A stretch of DNA of 64,000 bases from Spirosoma terrae (lineage in GTDB: Bacteria > Bacteroidota > Bacteroidia > Cytophagales > Spirosomataceae). The stretch lies in the NCBI RefSeq assembly GCF_010435915.1, contig NZ_JAAFZH010000002.1, positions 434,001 through 498,000 of the forward strand. The letters run 5' to 3'. Positions 54,987-63,550 of the stretch are shown one piece after another. The notes beneath the pieces are model-generated. The model was given only the letters and a program-made list of their open reading frames with translations. It did not search any database and was not told the origin of the DNA. A program made the translations under genes and the position numbers. Each line of letters starts with the position of its first letter. The stretch's first letter is position 1.

Positions 54987-55310
54987 GGTGAATAGTAAAA
55001 TGTATTCGTTACGATCTAATATGGCTTTGTAAACCAGAACTCCTGAACGAAAGTAAATAAGTTTATAATTAAAACATAATGCGTACTATTGTTTTACAAT
55101 TTATGTGTACTTTTTGGCTGTTTTTGTGAATAATTGTAGATAATGGCTAATGAAAACGTTGAGTGGAGAAGGCATCGTAAGTCCATCTAATGAACTAACT
55201 TACAACTGATGGTACGGGAAAGGGCAATCAGTTAAAAATGAGCCGTACCTTTGCGTGATAGTTAAAAATACAGAGCCGTTGGTTGGATTCTGTATGTTTT
55301 CAAATTGTAG
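54987..55310. other. Divergent regulatory gap
   Basis: 324 bases between the FIST gene (-) and the pseudouridine synthase gene (+). It is AT-rich near 55040-55160 and holds one clear -7 box at 55246. No operator, repeat or small gene was seen. Confidence 0.45.
55246..55253 (+). promoter_or_regulatory. -7 promoter box of the pseudouridine synthase gene
   Basis: TACCTTTG is an exact TAnnTTTG match, 57 bases before the ATG. The -33 region is not obvious. Confidence 0.45.
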
Positions 55311-56228
55311 ATGGAAAATCCTCAGCAGCCTCCCCGAAAACGTGGTCAACGTTCGGATATTAATTTAACTGTCTCGGCACCAACTGAGTTGATGCTATTT
55401 TTGATTGAAAAACTGCCTTCCAAGAACCGGAACAATATAAAATCGTTGTTGCGGAATAAACAGGTTCTAATTGACGGCAAAGTCTATACGCAGTTTAATC
55501 ATCCCCTACAGCTTGGGCAGACTGTTACGGTGGCAGCTAACCGGGCGCCAGAAACGGCGCAGTACCGGGGGCTAACCATTTTATACGAAGATGCCTATCT
55601 GATTGTAATCAACAAACAGGCAGGATTGCTGTCGATGGCCACCAACAAGGAAAAAGATCGTACGGCCTATAGCATTCTGAGTGATTATATAAAAAAGGAG
55701 AATCCTAAAAATCGCCTGTTTATCATTCACCGACTCGATCGCGAAACCTCGGGTGTAATGATGTTTGCCAAAAGCGAAAAAGTGCAGCGCCTTATGCAGG
55801 AATCATGGAATGCAACCACCAAAGAGCGTACATACGTAGCGCTGGTAGAAGGCGTTCCTGAGCCGCCAAAAGGAACCATTACGTCCTATTTGCGCGAGAG
55901 CAAAGCGCTAATTGTGTATTCAAGTCAGAACCCCAATAATGGGCAGTTGGCCGTTACGAACTACAGCGTTCTGAAAGCCGCTAACGGCTACTCGCTGCTG
56001 GAACTGGAACTGGAAACAGGACGTAAAAACCAGATTCGTGTGCATATGCAGGACATTGGGCATTCGGTAGCGGGCGACGCTAAATACGGTGCTGTTTCCG
56101 ACCCGATTGGGCGCCTGGGATTGCACGCCGAAGTGCTTGCCTTTGAACACCCCATTACAGAACAGGCCATGCGTTTTGATGCGCCCGTACCGAAAAGCTT
56201 TCTGGCTGTTTTAAAGGGGAAAGAGTAA
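55311..56228 (+). CDS. RluA-family pseudouridine synthase with S4-like domain
   Basis: 305 residues. It converts specific uridines of rRNA (or tRNA) to pseudouridine. An S4-like RNA-binding region (about 25-80, LPSKNRNNIKSLLRNKQVLIDGK) precedes the catalytic domain, with the signature HRLDRETSGVMMF and catalytic Asp143; VINKQAGLLSM and GRKNQIRVHM are other conserved blocks. The target base cannot be given. It is a single gene behind its own promoter-like box. Confidence 0.93.
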   Translation: MENPQQPPRKRGQRSDINLTVSAPTELMLFLIEKLPSKNRNNIKSLLRNKQVLIDGKVYTQFNHPLQLGQTVTVAANRAPETAQYRGLTILYEDAYLIVINKQAGLLSMATNKEKDRTAYSILSDYIKKENPKNRLFIIHRLDRETSGVMMFAKSEKVQRLMQESWNATTKERTYVALVEGVPEPPKGTITSYLRESKALIVYSSQNPNNGQLAVTNYSVLKAANGYSLLELELETGRKNQIRVHMQDIGHSVAGDAKYGAVSDPIGRLGLHAEVLAFEHPITEQAMRFDAPVPKSFLAVLKGKE

Positions 56229-56256
56229 ACAACATAGTAAACCAGCCGTCATCATC

Positions 56257-56293
56257 GCTTGGGAAAGTCATTTTAGGCCGACCTTTCCCAAGC
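56257..56293. terminator. Hairpin after the pseudouridine synthase gene
   Basis: GCTTGGGAAAG pairs perfectly with CTTTCCCAAGC around a 15-base loop, 28 bases after the stop. No T run follows, so termination is probable but not sure. Confidence 0.5.
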
Positions 56294-56392
56294 TCAAACT
56301 CCCGCTTCAGCAGGCAAAAACTGGCATTCGGCCAGATTGATTTTTAGACTCCAATGGACTACACGACTTTTGGAGCTTCAATCCCCGATGCC

Positions 56393-59167
56393 ATGAAACG
56401 GTTATTACTTTCTATATTCATCATAAGCTCCACAGCGGCAATGGCGCAGGTGTCGAATACGCCTACGAACCCTGCCAGTGGAACCGCAGTAACTCCTCCA
56501 GTTGCCAATCCTGATCCGTTTGCAACGCCGGCCAGCAGTGCTACTGGCACTCAGCCCGATTCGTTTACGATGCCGGGTAGCCCCAAACAGGAAGACACTA
56601 TAACTCCGGCAAACAGACGACCTCAACCCGGAACTACCGGCTCAGAAGCGGAGCCGATTGCTCGGGGAAATGGTAAAGTATCCGGTATGCTGGTCGATTC
56701 AGCCTCGAATAAACCAGTCGAATTTGCTACAATTGCCGTTTTGAGCGTGGCTACCAACAAACCCATCGATGGTACAACGGCTGATGCAGATGGTAAATTT
56801 GCTCTCAACAAGTTAGCGCCGGGCCAGTATCGACTCCTTTACACATTTATTGGTTATAAAAACAAACGATCGAATATCATTACCATCGAACGAGGTACTG
56901 ATATCAACCTGGGGACGATCAAAATTTCGGCCGATGTTCGCACGCTGAAAGAAGTGAACGTAGTAGGGCAGGCGGCTCTGATCGAAGAAAAAGTTGACCG
57001 ACTAGTTTTCAATGCCGACAAAGACCTTACCGCTAAAGGGGGAGATGCTTCTGACGTAATGCGTAAAGTGCCGATGCTGTCGGTCGATATGGATGGTAAC
57101 GTGAGTCTGCGGGGAAGCAGCAACGTAACAGTTCTGATCAATAACAAACCGTCGACCATTGTAGCCAGTAGTGTTGCTGACGCTCTAAAACAGATTCCAG
57201 CGGATATGATCAAAACGGTGGAGGTTATCACCAGCCCATCCGCCAAGTATGATGCCGAAGGGTCGGCCGGGATTATTAATATCGTTACCAAGAAAAATAC
57301 GCTGCAGGGCGCTACGTTAAACATTGATGGCGGTGTTGGTAACCGGGGTAGTAACCTGGGCATCAATGGGAACTACCGTACCGGTAAAATGGGCTTTAGC
57401 TTAAGTGGTTTTGGCCGGGCTGAGTATAACGTTAAGGGTTCGTTTGCGAATGATCAGACAACCATATCCTCCGCCGGAAACGTACGGACGCTGCAATCGT
57501 CCAGTACGCTGAGCCAACGTTTATTTGGTAACTACCAACTGGGGTGGGATTACGATATTGATAAAAACACATCGTTAACCGCCAGTCTCCGATATGGGGC
57601 ACGTAACGGATTGGTTAATCAAAACCATTTGCTGACCCAAACCTTCCGTCCGAGCGCTTATTTCCCTACCATTAACGATCGTAACGTAGAAACCAAAGAT
57701 TTATCGGGTACGGTTGATGCGAACGTATCCTATACCCGAATTTATAAGCCTCAGCGGGAGTTCAGCGTATTGGCTTTGTTCAGCCGAAACAACCGCACAA
57801 ATAATTTCGTCGCTGATATTTTGAGTAATACGGATTTCGAAACAATTACGTCCCGTCAGAAAAACGACAACAACAGCTACAACCAGGAGTCTACGTTGCA
57901 GCTAGATTACCAGACGCCTATCAAAAATAACCAATTGTTAGAATTTGGGGCAAAAGGAATTTTCCGTCAGGCAAACAGTGATTATGCGTATTACTTTGCC
58001 AACGGAACAGAAGGAGAGTATCAGATTGATCCGACGCGTCAGAGTAATACGCTGTTCTATAATCAGAATATAGCCGCTACGTATCTGTCGTATACGTTAA
58101 CAACCAAAAGTAAGTTTACCATTAAAGCGGGTGCACGTTACGAGTACACGTTCATCGATGCTAAATTCAGTAACGAGTCGGCGGGACAGGCTACCTCAAT
58201 TCCAGACTATGGAAATATCGTGCCGAGCATTAACATCTCTAAAAATATTGGCGGAGGAAAAATTATTAAACTGGCCTATAACCGCCGGATTCAACGACCT
58301 GGTATTCAGTTCCTGAACCCGAATGTTAACTCCTCTAACCCGACCAATATTACGCAGGGTAACCCTTATCTGTCTCCAGAGCTGACCGATAATGTTGAGT
58401 TTAGTACTAGCACGACCATTAAAGGGTTGTATTTGAACGCATCCTTATTCGCTCGTCGGACTAACAATGAAATTACCGCTGTCCGCGACGTATCGGAACA
58501 ATCGTTTGGCGATGTTACGAACCCCGTTCTTCAGCAGGTAATACGGACGAGTTACCAGAACGTAGGTCATCAGGATGCCTATGGTTTAAACCTGTTTGGC
58601 AATGCTACGGTATTCTCAAAGCTGCAGATTGGTGGTGGTGTCGATTTATACCACGTTAGTCTGACTAACAACAACGTAAATCCGATTTACGCTGCGTCGA
58701 ATTCAGGCTGGGTAATATCAGGACGAGTTAATGGTAGCGTTTCGTTGTCGAATGGGTGGGCGTTCCAGGCATTCGGGGGTATGCGCGGTCGGCAAGTTCA
58801 ATTGCAGGGGTATCAAACCAGCATGTACTTCTACAATGTGGGACTTCGGAAAGAGTTCAACAACAAGAAAGCAAGTCTTGGTCTGGCTGCCGAAAACTTC
58901 CTGAACCATCCATTTACGCAGCGCGCAGAGCTAGTTTCGCCAATCCTGATGCAGAATTCAACCACGAACTTCTACAATGCTGGTGTTCGGTTAACTTTCA
59001 GCCTGAAATTGGGTAAAATGAGCTTCGACGCTCCTACCAGAAAAAGCCGCCGATCGATTAGCAATGATGATGTGAAAGATGGCGATGGTGGCGGTGGTGA
59101 TAACGCTGGTCCTCAGCAGCAACAGTCGTCGCCAGCCAGTGGCGGAGGTGGTCGCCGTCCTCGCTAA
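56393..59167 (+). CDS. TonB-dependent outer-membrane receptor (outer-membrane beta-barrel family)
   Basis: 924 residues from the ATG at 56393; the longer frame from 56354 lacks signal character before MKRLLLSIFIISSTAAMAQ. After a Pro/Thr-rich linker, a carboxypeptidase-regulatory-like domain (about 95-175, GKVSGMLVDSASNKPVEFAT) leads to a plug region (SDVMRKVPMLSVDMDGNVSL, INNKPSTIVA, SPSAKYDAEGSAGIINIVTK). The remainder is strand-rich barrel. The last 45 residues are Gly/Gln/Arg-rich (GDGGGGDNAGPQQQQSS) and lie beyond the barrel. This family differs from SusC, and no SusD follows; the cargo is unknown. Confidence 0.9.
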   Translation: MKRLLLSIFIISSTAAMAQVSNTPTNPASGTAVTPPVANPDPFATPASSATGTQPDSFTMPGSPKQEDTITPANRRPQPGTTGSEAEPIARGNGKVSGMLVDSASNKPVEFATIAVLSVATNKPIDGTTADADGKFALNKLAPGQYRLLYTFIGYKNKRSNIITIERGTDINLGTIKISADVRTLKEVNVVGQAALIEEKVDRLVFNADKDLTAKGGDASDVMRKVPMLSVDMDGNVSLRGSSNVTVLINNKPSTIVASSVADALKQIPADMIKTVEVITSPSAKYDAEGSAGIINIVTKKNTLQGATLNIDGGVGNRGSNLGINGNYRTGKMGFSLSGFGRAEYNVKGSFANDQTTISSAGNVRTLQSSSTLSQRLFGNYQLGWDYDIDKNTSLTASLRYGARNGLVNQNHLLTQTFRPSAYFPTINDRNVETKDLSGTVDANVSYTRIYKPQREFSVLALFSRNNRTNNFVADILSNTDFETITSRQKNDNNSYNQESTLQLDYQTPIKNNQLLEFGAKGIFRQANSDYAYYFANGTEGEYQIDPTRQSNTLFYNQNIAATYLSYTLTTKSKFTIKAGARYEYTFIDAKFSNESAGQATSIPDYGNIVPSINISKNIGGGKIIKLAYNRRIQRPGIQFLNPNVNSSNPTNITQGNPYLSPELTDNVEFSTSTTIKGLYLNASLFARRTNNEITAVRDVSEQSFGDVTNPVLQQVIRTSYQNVGHQDAYGLNLFGNATVFSKLQIGGGVDLYHVSLTNNNVNPIYAASNSGWVISGRVNGSVSLSNGWAFQAFGGMRGRQVQLQGYQTSMYFYNVGLRKEFNNKKASLGLAAENFLNHPFTQRAELVSPILMQNSTTNFYNAGVRLTFSLKLGKMSFDAPTRKSRRSISNDDVKDGDGGGGDNAGPQQQQSSPASGGGGRRPR

Positions 59168-59225
59168 TAAACCAATAGCATAAACAGTGAGTTTAATACA
59201 GTCTTAATTAGAATAGGTTGGTGGT

Positions 59226-59260
59226 AATCCTCTTGGCTTTGCTGGGAGGATTCCTTTTTT
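59226..59260 (+). terminator. Intrinsic terminator of the receptor gene
   Basis: AATCCTC pairs with GAGGATT around a 13-base loop, followed by CC and six T residues, 59 bases after the stop. Confidence 0.72.
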
Positions 59261-59573
59261 ATGTGGTTTGCTGCTACGTTATATTGTCAACGTAGCATTG
59301 AATAGATTAAGGCAAGGTTTACAGGCCTCCTGTAATTAACTGAATCTGGAAAGGAGGAACCACTAATACGCTCTGTAGTCAGGTAGTTAGTACGTATCAC
59401 AAAACGAATTTTACAAAAACTTAAAAGCTGTTGAGCTATACTTCTGTTAGTGTTTATCGCTTCAAAGAAAAGGGTTGGGGATGGATGAACGAACATAGCA
59501 ACAAAAGCTATTTTGATCCACTAAGCAGCTTTTATTGATCCGTGAATTAATCCGTAAAGAAATTTCAGGGTTG

Positions 59574-59621
59574 ATCTTTGACAAACCGGGCCGCCGGGCG
59601 GTTCTAAACTTTGTCAAAGAT
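59574..59621. repeat. Two-level palindrome
   Basis: ATCTTTGACAAA (59574-59585) pairs with TTTGTCAAAGAT (59610-59621). Inside, AACCG and CGGTT enclose the GC-rich core GGCCGCCGGG. The layout suits a dispersed intergenic repeat; no gene boundary is close enough to make it a terminator. Confidence 0.6.
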
Positions 59622-59718
59622 GATGGTTGAGTGATCTGGCAGACTTTACAAACTTATTCACCCACCAATAACGTTTGCTGTATGCTATAGCAATACCCCA
59701 TCGATAAACAAGCCAAAG

Positions 59719-59757
59719 AAAAAGCCCCTTAGAGCCGAATTGTCTAAGGGGCTTTTT
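59719..59757. terminator. Bidirectional terminator with 15-bp perfect stem
   Basis: AAAAAGCCCCTTAGA pairs perfectly with TCTAAGGGGCTTTTT around a 9-base loop, 19 bases beyond the stop of the minus-strand WecA-like gene. A/T tails make it active in both directions. Confidence 0.9.
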
Positions 59758-59776
59758 ATGATGTAATACGTGCTAC

Positions 59777-60985
59777 TTATAGATAATCAATAATTCGTTT
59801 GCCGATTATGCCGTTTTGTAATTCTCGACGTAACACGGCCCGGCGTCTGCGTGGATGAGTGGCAATATACATCGCCCGCATTTTAAGCATAAAGCTTGTG
59901 ATCATATATAAGCCGAACAGTCCACCCAGGATAAGTAAAGATTGGGTATTGGTGATATTTCGGTGCAGCAGAAAGAACAAAATCGTATTTACTAAAGAAG
60001 CTCCGCACAATACAGCTGTTGCCTGAGCGTGCGATAAGCCGTTGTCCAAAAGGATATGGTGCATGTGGTTCCGATCGGCTGAAAAAGGTGAACGACCAGC
60101 CAGTATACGTACCAGAAAGACACGTAACGTATCGAAAATCGGCACAATCAAAATAACAATGGCAATAATGGGGGCATTGAAGAACGATGTTGGATCGAAG
60201 CGATACGAAGCGTTTAAACTGACAAAACGAACAGCAAAGAAAGCCAGCATGAAACCGATAATCAACGAACCGGTATTACCCATGAAGATCTTGCTGGTCT
60301 TAGAGAAATTGAACCGTAGAAAGCCGAGTAACGCACCCGTTAACGTAAACGCCAGGCAAGCCATCGTGAAATGATTTGTGAGCAGAAACCAGGCCCCAAA
60401 CGTACCACTGGCAATAGTGGCTATCCCCCCAGCAAGACCATCAATACCATCGATAAGGTTGATGGCATTGGTTAAGGCAATAAAGATGAAACAGGTAAGC
60501 AGAATGCTGAAGAATTGATCAATGTGATGAAGGCCAAACATACCATACAAATAATCGACCCGCAGATCGCCAAAAAAGATCAGAATCATGGCGGCCAGCA
60601 CCTGAAAAAGAATCTTTTTGTTAGGGTCAATACCGACCAGATCGTCTTTGATGCCGATAAAAAACAGAATGGTCATCCCGGCTACGGAAAGATCAGTTCT
60701 GTATACGTCGATTTGGTCGATGCTGGGCCATAGGAAATATGCGATGAGAATAGCCGCATAAATGCCTATACCGCCAAAAGTGGGCGTTGGCGTAGTATGG
60801 GACCGGCGTTCGCCCGGTTTTTCCATCAATGACTTAAGCTCGGAGATCTTGATGATAACCGGAATCGACACTACTGATACAAAACAGGCTACTAAGAATG
60901 CCAGAATGCATTGGTATAAACCCAGGGCAAAGAGGTCATCGTTTAGTTTATTTTGCAGATAAGTAAATAATAAATCCAGGTTCAT
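59777..60985 (-). CDS. WecA/TagO-like undecaprenyl-phosphate sugar-1-phosphate transferase
   Basis: 402 residues with about 11 transmembrane helices. It should transfer a HexNAc-1-phosphate from UDP to undecaprenyl phosphate, the first step of a lipid-linked glycan. Family motifs are RRSHTTPTPTFGGIGIY, FFIGIKDDLVGI (Asp pair), NAINLIDGIDGLAGG, FMGNTGSLIIGF and the cytosolic His motif SADRNHMHHILLD. MraY is less likely given length and the His motif. It lies near a GT2/acetyltransferase operon on the same strand, 189 bases downstream of it, so all may serve the same exopolysaccharide or O-antigen pathway. Confidence 0.92.
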   Translation of the reverse strand: MNLDLLFTYLQNKLNDDLFALGLYQCILAFLVACFVSVVSIPVIIKISELKSLMEKPGERRSHTTPTPTFGGIGIYAAILIAYFLWPSIDQIDVYRTDLSVAGMTILFFIGIKDDLVGIDPNKKILFQVLAAMILIFFGDLRVDYLYGMFGLHHIDQFFSILLTCFIFIALTNAINLIDGIDGLAGGIATIASGTFGAWFLLTNHFTMACLAFTLTGALLGFLRFNFSKTSKIFMGNTGSLIIGFMLAFFAVRFVSLNASYRFDPTSFFNAPIIAIVILIVPIFDTLRVFLVRILAGRSPFSADRNHMHHILLDNGLSHAQATAVLCGASLVNTILFFLLHRNITNTQSLLILGGLFGLYMITSFMLKMRAMYIATHPRRRRAVLRRELQNGIIGKRIIDYL

Positions 60986-61174
60986 AAGGCTTTATGTTAG
61001 GTGTGTTTGTCACCAATAAAATTCTTTACCGAAGTGGTGCTTCAGACAAAGCCCATTTTAACTCGTTATCCAGACTGACTAGCGAAAAATCAAATGCAGA
61101 TTACTTCAGAATTAGCATAAAATTCAATCCTTTATGTAGAAAGGCAAGTATAATTTGATTGAACGGTCCGTAGT
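60986..61174. other. Short non-coding gap
   Basis: 189 bases between the GT2 operon and the WecA-like gene. No terminator hairpin was seen, so read-through from the GT2 operon is possible. Confidence 0.3.
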
Positions 61175-61945
61175 CTAGGGAGTAACAGGTTTTGGAGGCT
61201 TCGTGATATATTGGCTTAATTTACGTAAGGGTTTGAGCCACAGCGTAAAGAAGTACGGTTTCAGGCCATTCATATCCCAGGCTAGCCTGTCTTCGCGATT
61301 GGCTCTAAGTCGATTCTTTAAACTGCTATTACTGATACCACCGGCTCGCATAACGATCGTTACTTCGTCCATATAAGCCAGTTTGGCATTATTTTTATGA
61401 ATAAACCGAAGCAGCAGTTCATAGTCCGCTGCACTTTTCATATCGAGCCTAAACAGGCCATACTTCTCATACATCCACCGTTTGGCAAAAAACGATAGGT
61501 GGCCGGGCATCCAACCCCATAAAAAGGCATTCTCGGTATACCAACCGGAGCGCCAATACCGCTTCAGCGATTGCGTATCTACCCGGTCTACGTAGAGCAT
61601 ATCGCCATACACAGCATCGCTGTTGGTGCGTTTGAACGTAGCAACCATATTCTCGATCACTCGATCATGGCGGTAAAAATCGTCGGCGTTGAGTAAACCA
61701 ATAACATCGCCAGTTGCCATGCTAATCCCCTTATTCATGGCATCGTAAAGGCCTTTATCTGGCTCCGATACAAACCGGGCAATGCGGGCTCCATACGATT
61801 CAACAATATCGACCGTACCGTCTGTCGATTTTCCGTCCACTACAATATACTCGATATCAGAATAGGTCTGATTAATAATTGATTCGATGCAGTCCCGAAT
61901 ATGCTCTGCTCCGTTGAAAACGACCGTAATGATAGATACCTTCAT
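61175..61945 (-). CDS. GT2 family glycosyltransferase (WcaA-like)
   Basis: 256 residues from the ATG at 61945, where MKVSIITVVFNGAEHIRDC begins the GT-A fold directly; an upstream frame extension overlaps the acetyltransferase gene and is not conserved. Motifs are IEYIVVDGKSTDGTVDIV, SEPDKGLYDAMNKG and GLLNADDFY, the metal-binding Asp pair. No transmembrane helices are present. The start overlaps the stop of the acetyltransferase gene by 4 bases (ATGA), so translation is coupled. It probably adds a sugar to a lipid-linked exopolysaccharide unit. Confidence 0.9.
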   Translation of the reverse strand: MKVSIITVVFNGAEHIRDCIESIINQTYSDIEYIVVDGKSTDGTVDIVESYGARIARFVSEPDKGLYDAMNKGISMATGDVIGLLNADDFYRHDRVIENMVATFKRTNSDAVYGDMLYVDRVDTQSLKRYWRSGWYTENAFLWGWMPGHLSFFAKRWMYEKYGLFRLDMKSAADYELLLRFIHKNNAKLAYMDEVTIVMRAGGISNSSLKNRLRANREDRLAWDMNGLKPYFFTLWLKPLRKLSQYITKPPKPVTP

Positions 61946-62535
61946 GCTGTAATTTCCCGTTTGCGAACCAGCACGGCTGGATTTCCCTGATAAATGCCAT
62001 AAGCCTCCAGCGATCGTGTCGCCACTGAATTGACGGCTAGCACAGCGTGCGAATGACAGCGAACACCGGGACAAACCACCGCTTTAGCTCCGATCCAAAC
62101 GCCATCTTCGAGCGTAATAGGTTGTGTGTTCAGATCAAAAGTTGAACGCCGGTAGTTATGATTACCGGTCAGCAGCATCGAGTCTTGCGATAAACAGCTA
62201 TTGTCGCCGATTACAACTTCACTCAAATTATCAATCCATACTTTCTCGCCAATCCAGACGTGATTACCAATCTGAAGTAACCACGGATATTTGATATTGA
62301 CCGCTGGCTTAATGACCACTCCAGTACCCATTTTAGTGCCAAACGCTTTCAGAATGAGCCGCTTAATGGCAATAGGAATAGGTAAGTACGTATTAAGCGT
62401 TACCGAATTAACGATGAACCAGAGTATTATTTTCCATTTTGGCCCTGGCTTATACCAGCTAATGTCATAGACCGACAAATCGGTCCGACCTGCTGCTACG
62501 TCAGGTACGGTTGTTTGGGTTGAGGTCTTTGCCAT
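61942..62535 (-). CDS. Left-handed beta-helix acetyltransferase (WcaF-like)
   Basis: 197 residues from the ATG at 62535; an upstream in-frame start would run further into the preceding GT2 gene. The hexapeptide repeats are seen from GTGVVIKPAVNIKYPWLLQIGNHVWIG to VWIGAKAVVCPGV, with the active-site His in LTGNHNYRRSTFD. The N-terminal helices YKPGPKWKIILWFIVNS match WcaF-type colanic-acid acetyltransferases. It overlaps the upstream GT2 gene by 35 bases and the downstream GT2 gene by 4 bases, so the three form a tight operon for an acetylated glycan. Confidence 0.88.
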   Translation of the reverse strand: MAKTSTQTTVPDVAAGRTDLSVYDISWYKPGPKWKIILWFIVNSVTLNTYLPIPIAIKRLILKAFGTKMGTGVVIKPAVNIKYPWLLQIGNHVWIGEKVWIDNLSEVVIGDNSCLSQDSMLLTGNHNYRRSTFDLNTQPITLEDGVWIGAKAVVCPGVRCHSHAVLAVNSVATRSLEAYGIYQGNPAVLVRKREITA

Positions 62536-63418
62536 AATGCGTTCGGAAAAATTGAATAATCGCCTGCTTATCGCGTCCGACATGATAATAGACTTCAAAC
62601 ATTTTAGCGTCTACCAGAAACCGATACCAAAGTCCCTGCAGAAAATGCCAGATGAGTCCCTTCTGACCGTCCAGAAAACCCAGTCGAACAACGTATCGAT
62701 AGAAAAAATACAAAAATGGCCTGGTAAACAAAGGTAAGGAGGCATATTGTATTTTTAGGTAACGGGTTCGCTGTTCCTGCGATCCAAATAACTTAGGTTC
62801 TACTCGCTGGGTTTCATCGAAGTTATATTTAATATTCAACAGATCGATGACTTCCCGGATGGCATAATTGTTATGTTTTTGTGTCCACCAGGTTAAATCG
62901 TTCAGGTTATGATCAACAAGATCATGCTGAAACTGAATGGATTTTCCCTGCGACAGTTTGATATGCTCATCCATCCAGGTCTCTTCACAGATGCCCTGGT
63001 TACGTCGCCAGAGCCGGAGAAGCCACATTGGATAAAAAGCGCCGTGCCGTATCCACTGACCGAAGAACAGAACCCGCCGTTTTACGTAGATACCTGATAC
63101 GTCGTCGGGTAGAGTCGGTAATTGTCTGTTGATTTCCTCGGCTAATTCGGGCAATACGTATTCGTCGGCATCCATACGCATGAGCCAGGTAGTCTTAAAC
63201 GGCGTATTATCTATGCCATAATTGAACTGAATAGCATAATTAATCCAGGGATTTTGGACCACTACTGCACCCAGTGAACGAGCAATGTCGACCGTTTTAT
63301 CCGTTGAAAATGAGTCGACAATAAAAACTTTATCGGTAAACGGGTGAAGGCTTTGCAAACATCTGGCAATATGCTTCTCCTCGTTGTGGGTTAAAATGAT
63401 GACTGATACGTCGGCCAT
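62501..63418 (-). CDS. GT2 family glycosyltransferase
   Basis: 305 residues from the ATG at 63418 (a TTG two codons upstream is an alternative). The GT-A fold is visible as VSVIILTHNEEKHIARCLQSL, VFIVDSFSTDKTVDIARSLG and WLMRMDADEYVLPEL with the Asp-x-Asp site. A long C-terminal basic/aromatic helical region (about 205-275) resembles WaaE/KdtX-like enzymes of lipopolysaccharide core synthesis. It is the first gene of the three-gene minus-strand operon. Its acceptor is not determined. Confidence 0.9.
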   Translation of the reverse strand: MADVSVIILTHNEEKHIARCLQSLHPFTDKVFIVDSFSTDKTVDIARSLGAVVVQNPWINYAIQFNYGIDNTPFKTTWLMRMDADEYVLPELAEEINRQLPTLPDDVSGIYVKRRVLFFGQWIRHGAFYPMWLLRLWRRNQGICEETWMDEHIKLSQGKSIQFQHDLVDHNLNDLTWWTQKHNNYAIREVIDLLNIKYNFDETQRVEPKLFGSQEQRTRYLKIQYASLPLFTRPFLYFFYRYVVRLGFLDGQKGLIWHFLQGLWYRFLVDAKMFEVYYHVGRDKQAIIQFFRTHYGKDLNPNNRT

Positions 63419-63468
63419 GCCCAAGTAAGACGCCTGTTAAAATAGCTTTATATGTAGTCTATAATACC

Positions 63469-63500
63469 TAAAAGCGACTATTTTTACAAGGTCGTTTTTA
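63469..63500. promoter_or_regulatory. Hairpin upstream of the esterase gene
   Basis: TAAAAGCGAC pairs with GTCGTTTTTA (one G-U) around a 12-base loop, 51 bases before the esterase ATG and 51 bases upstream of the divergent GT2 gene. It could be a leader structure or terminator-like element. Confidence 0.35.
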
Positions 63501-63550
63501 TACTGGTTAATGCTGCAATATTATCACTTTTTTTAGCTAAGAAAAAGTCT

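Larger units (their letters stand above)
59168..59776. other. Long non-coding gap with palindromes
   Basis: 609 bases between convergent genes. It holds the receptor gene's terminator (59226-59260), a two-level palindrome (59574-59621) and the terminator of the minus-strand WecA-like gene (59719-59757). A short minus-strand frame at 59287-59496 shows no family resemblance and is not called. Confidence 0.5.

Noticed and set aside
59287..59496. A 69-codon minus-strand frame
   Set aside because: No signal, no motif, no neighbour on its strand; the gap is otherwise non-coding.
59777..60985. MraY (peptidoglycan) as identity of the membrane transferase
   Set aside because: The His motif NHMHH, the length and the neighbouring exopolysaccharide genes fit the WecA/TagO branch; no mur genes are nearby.
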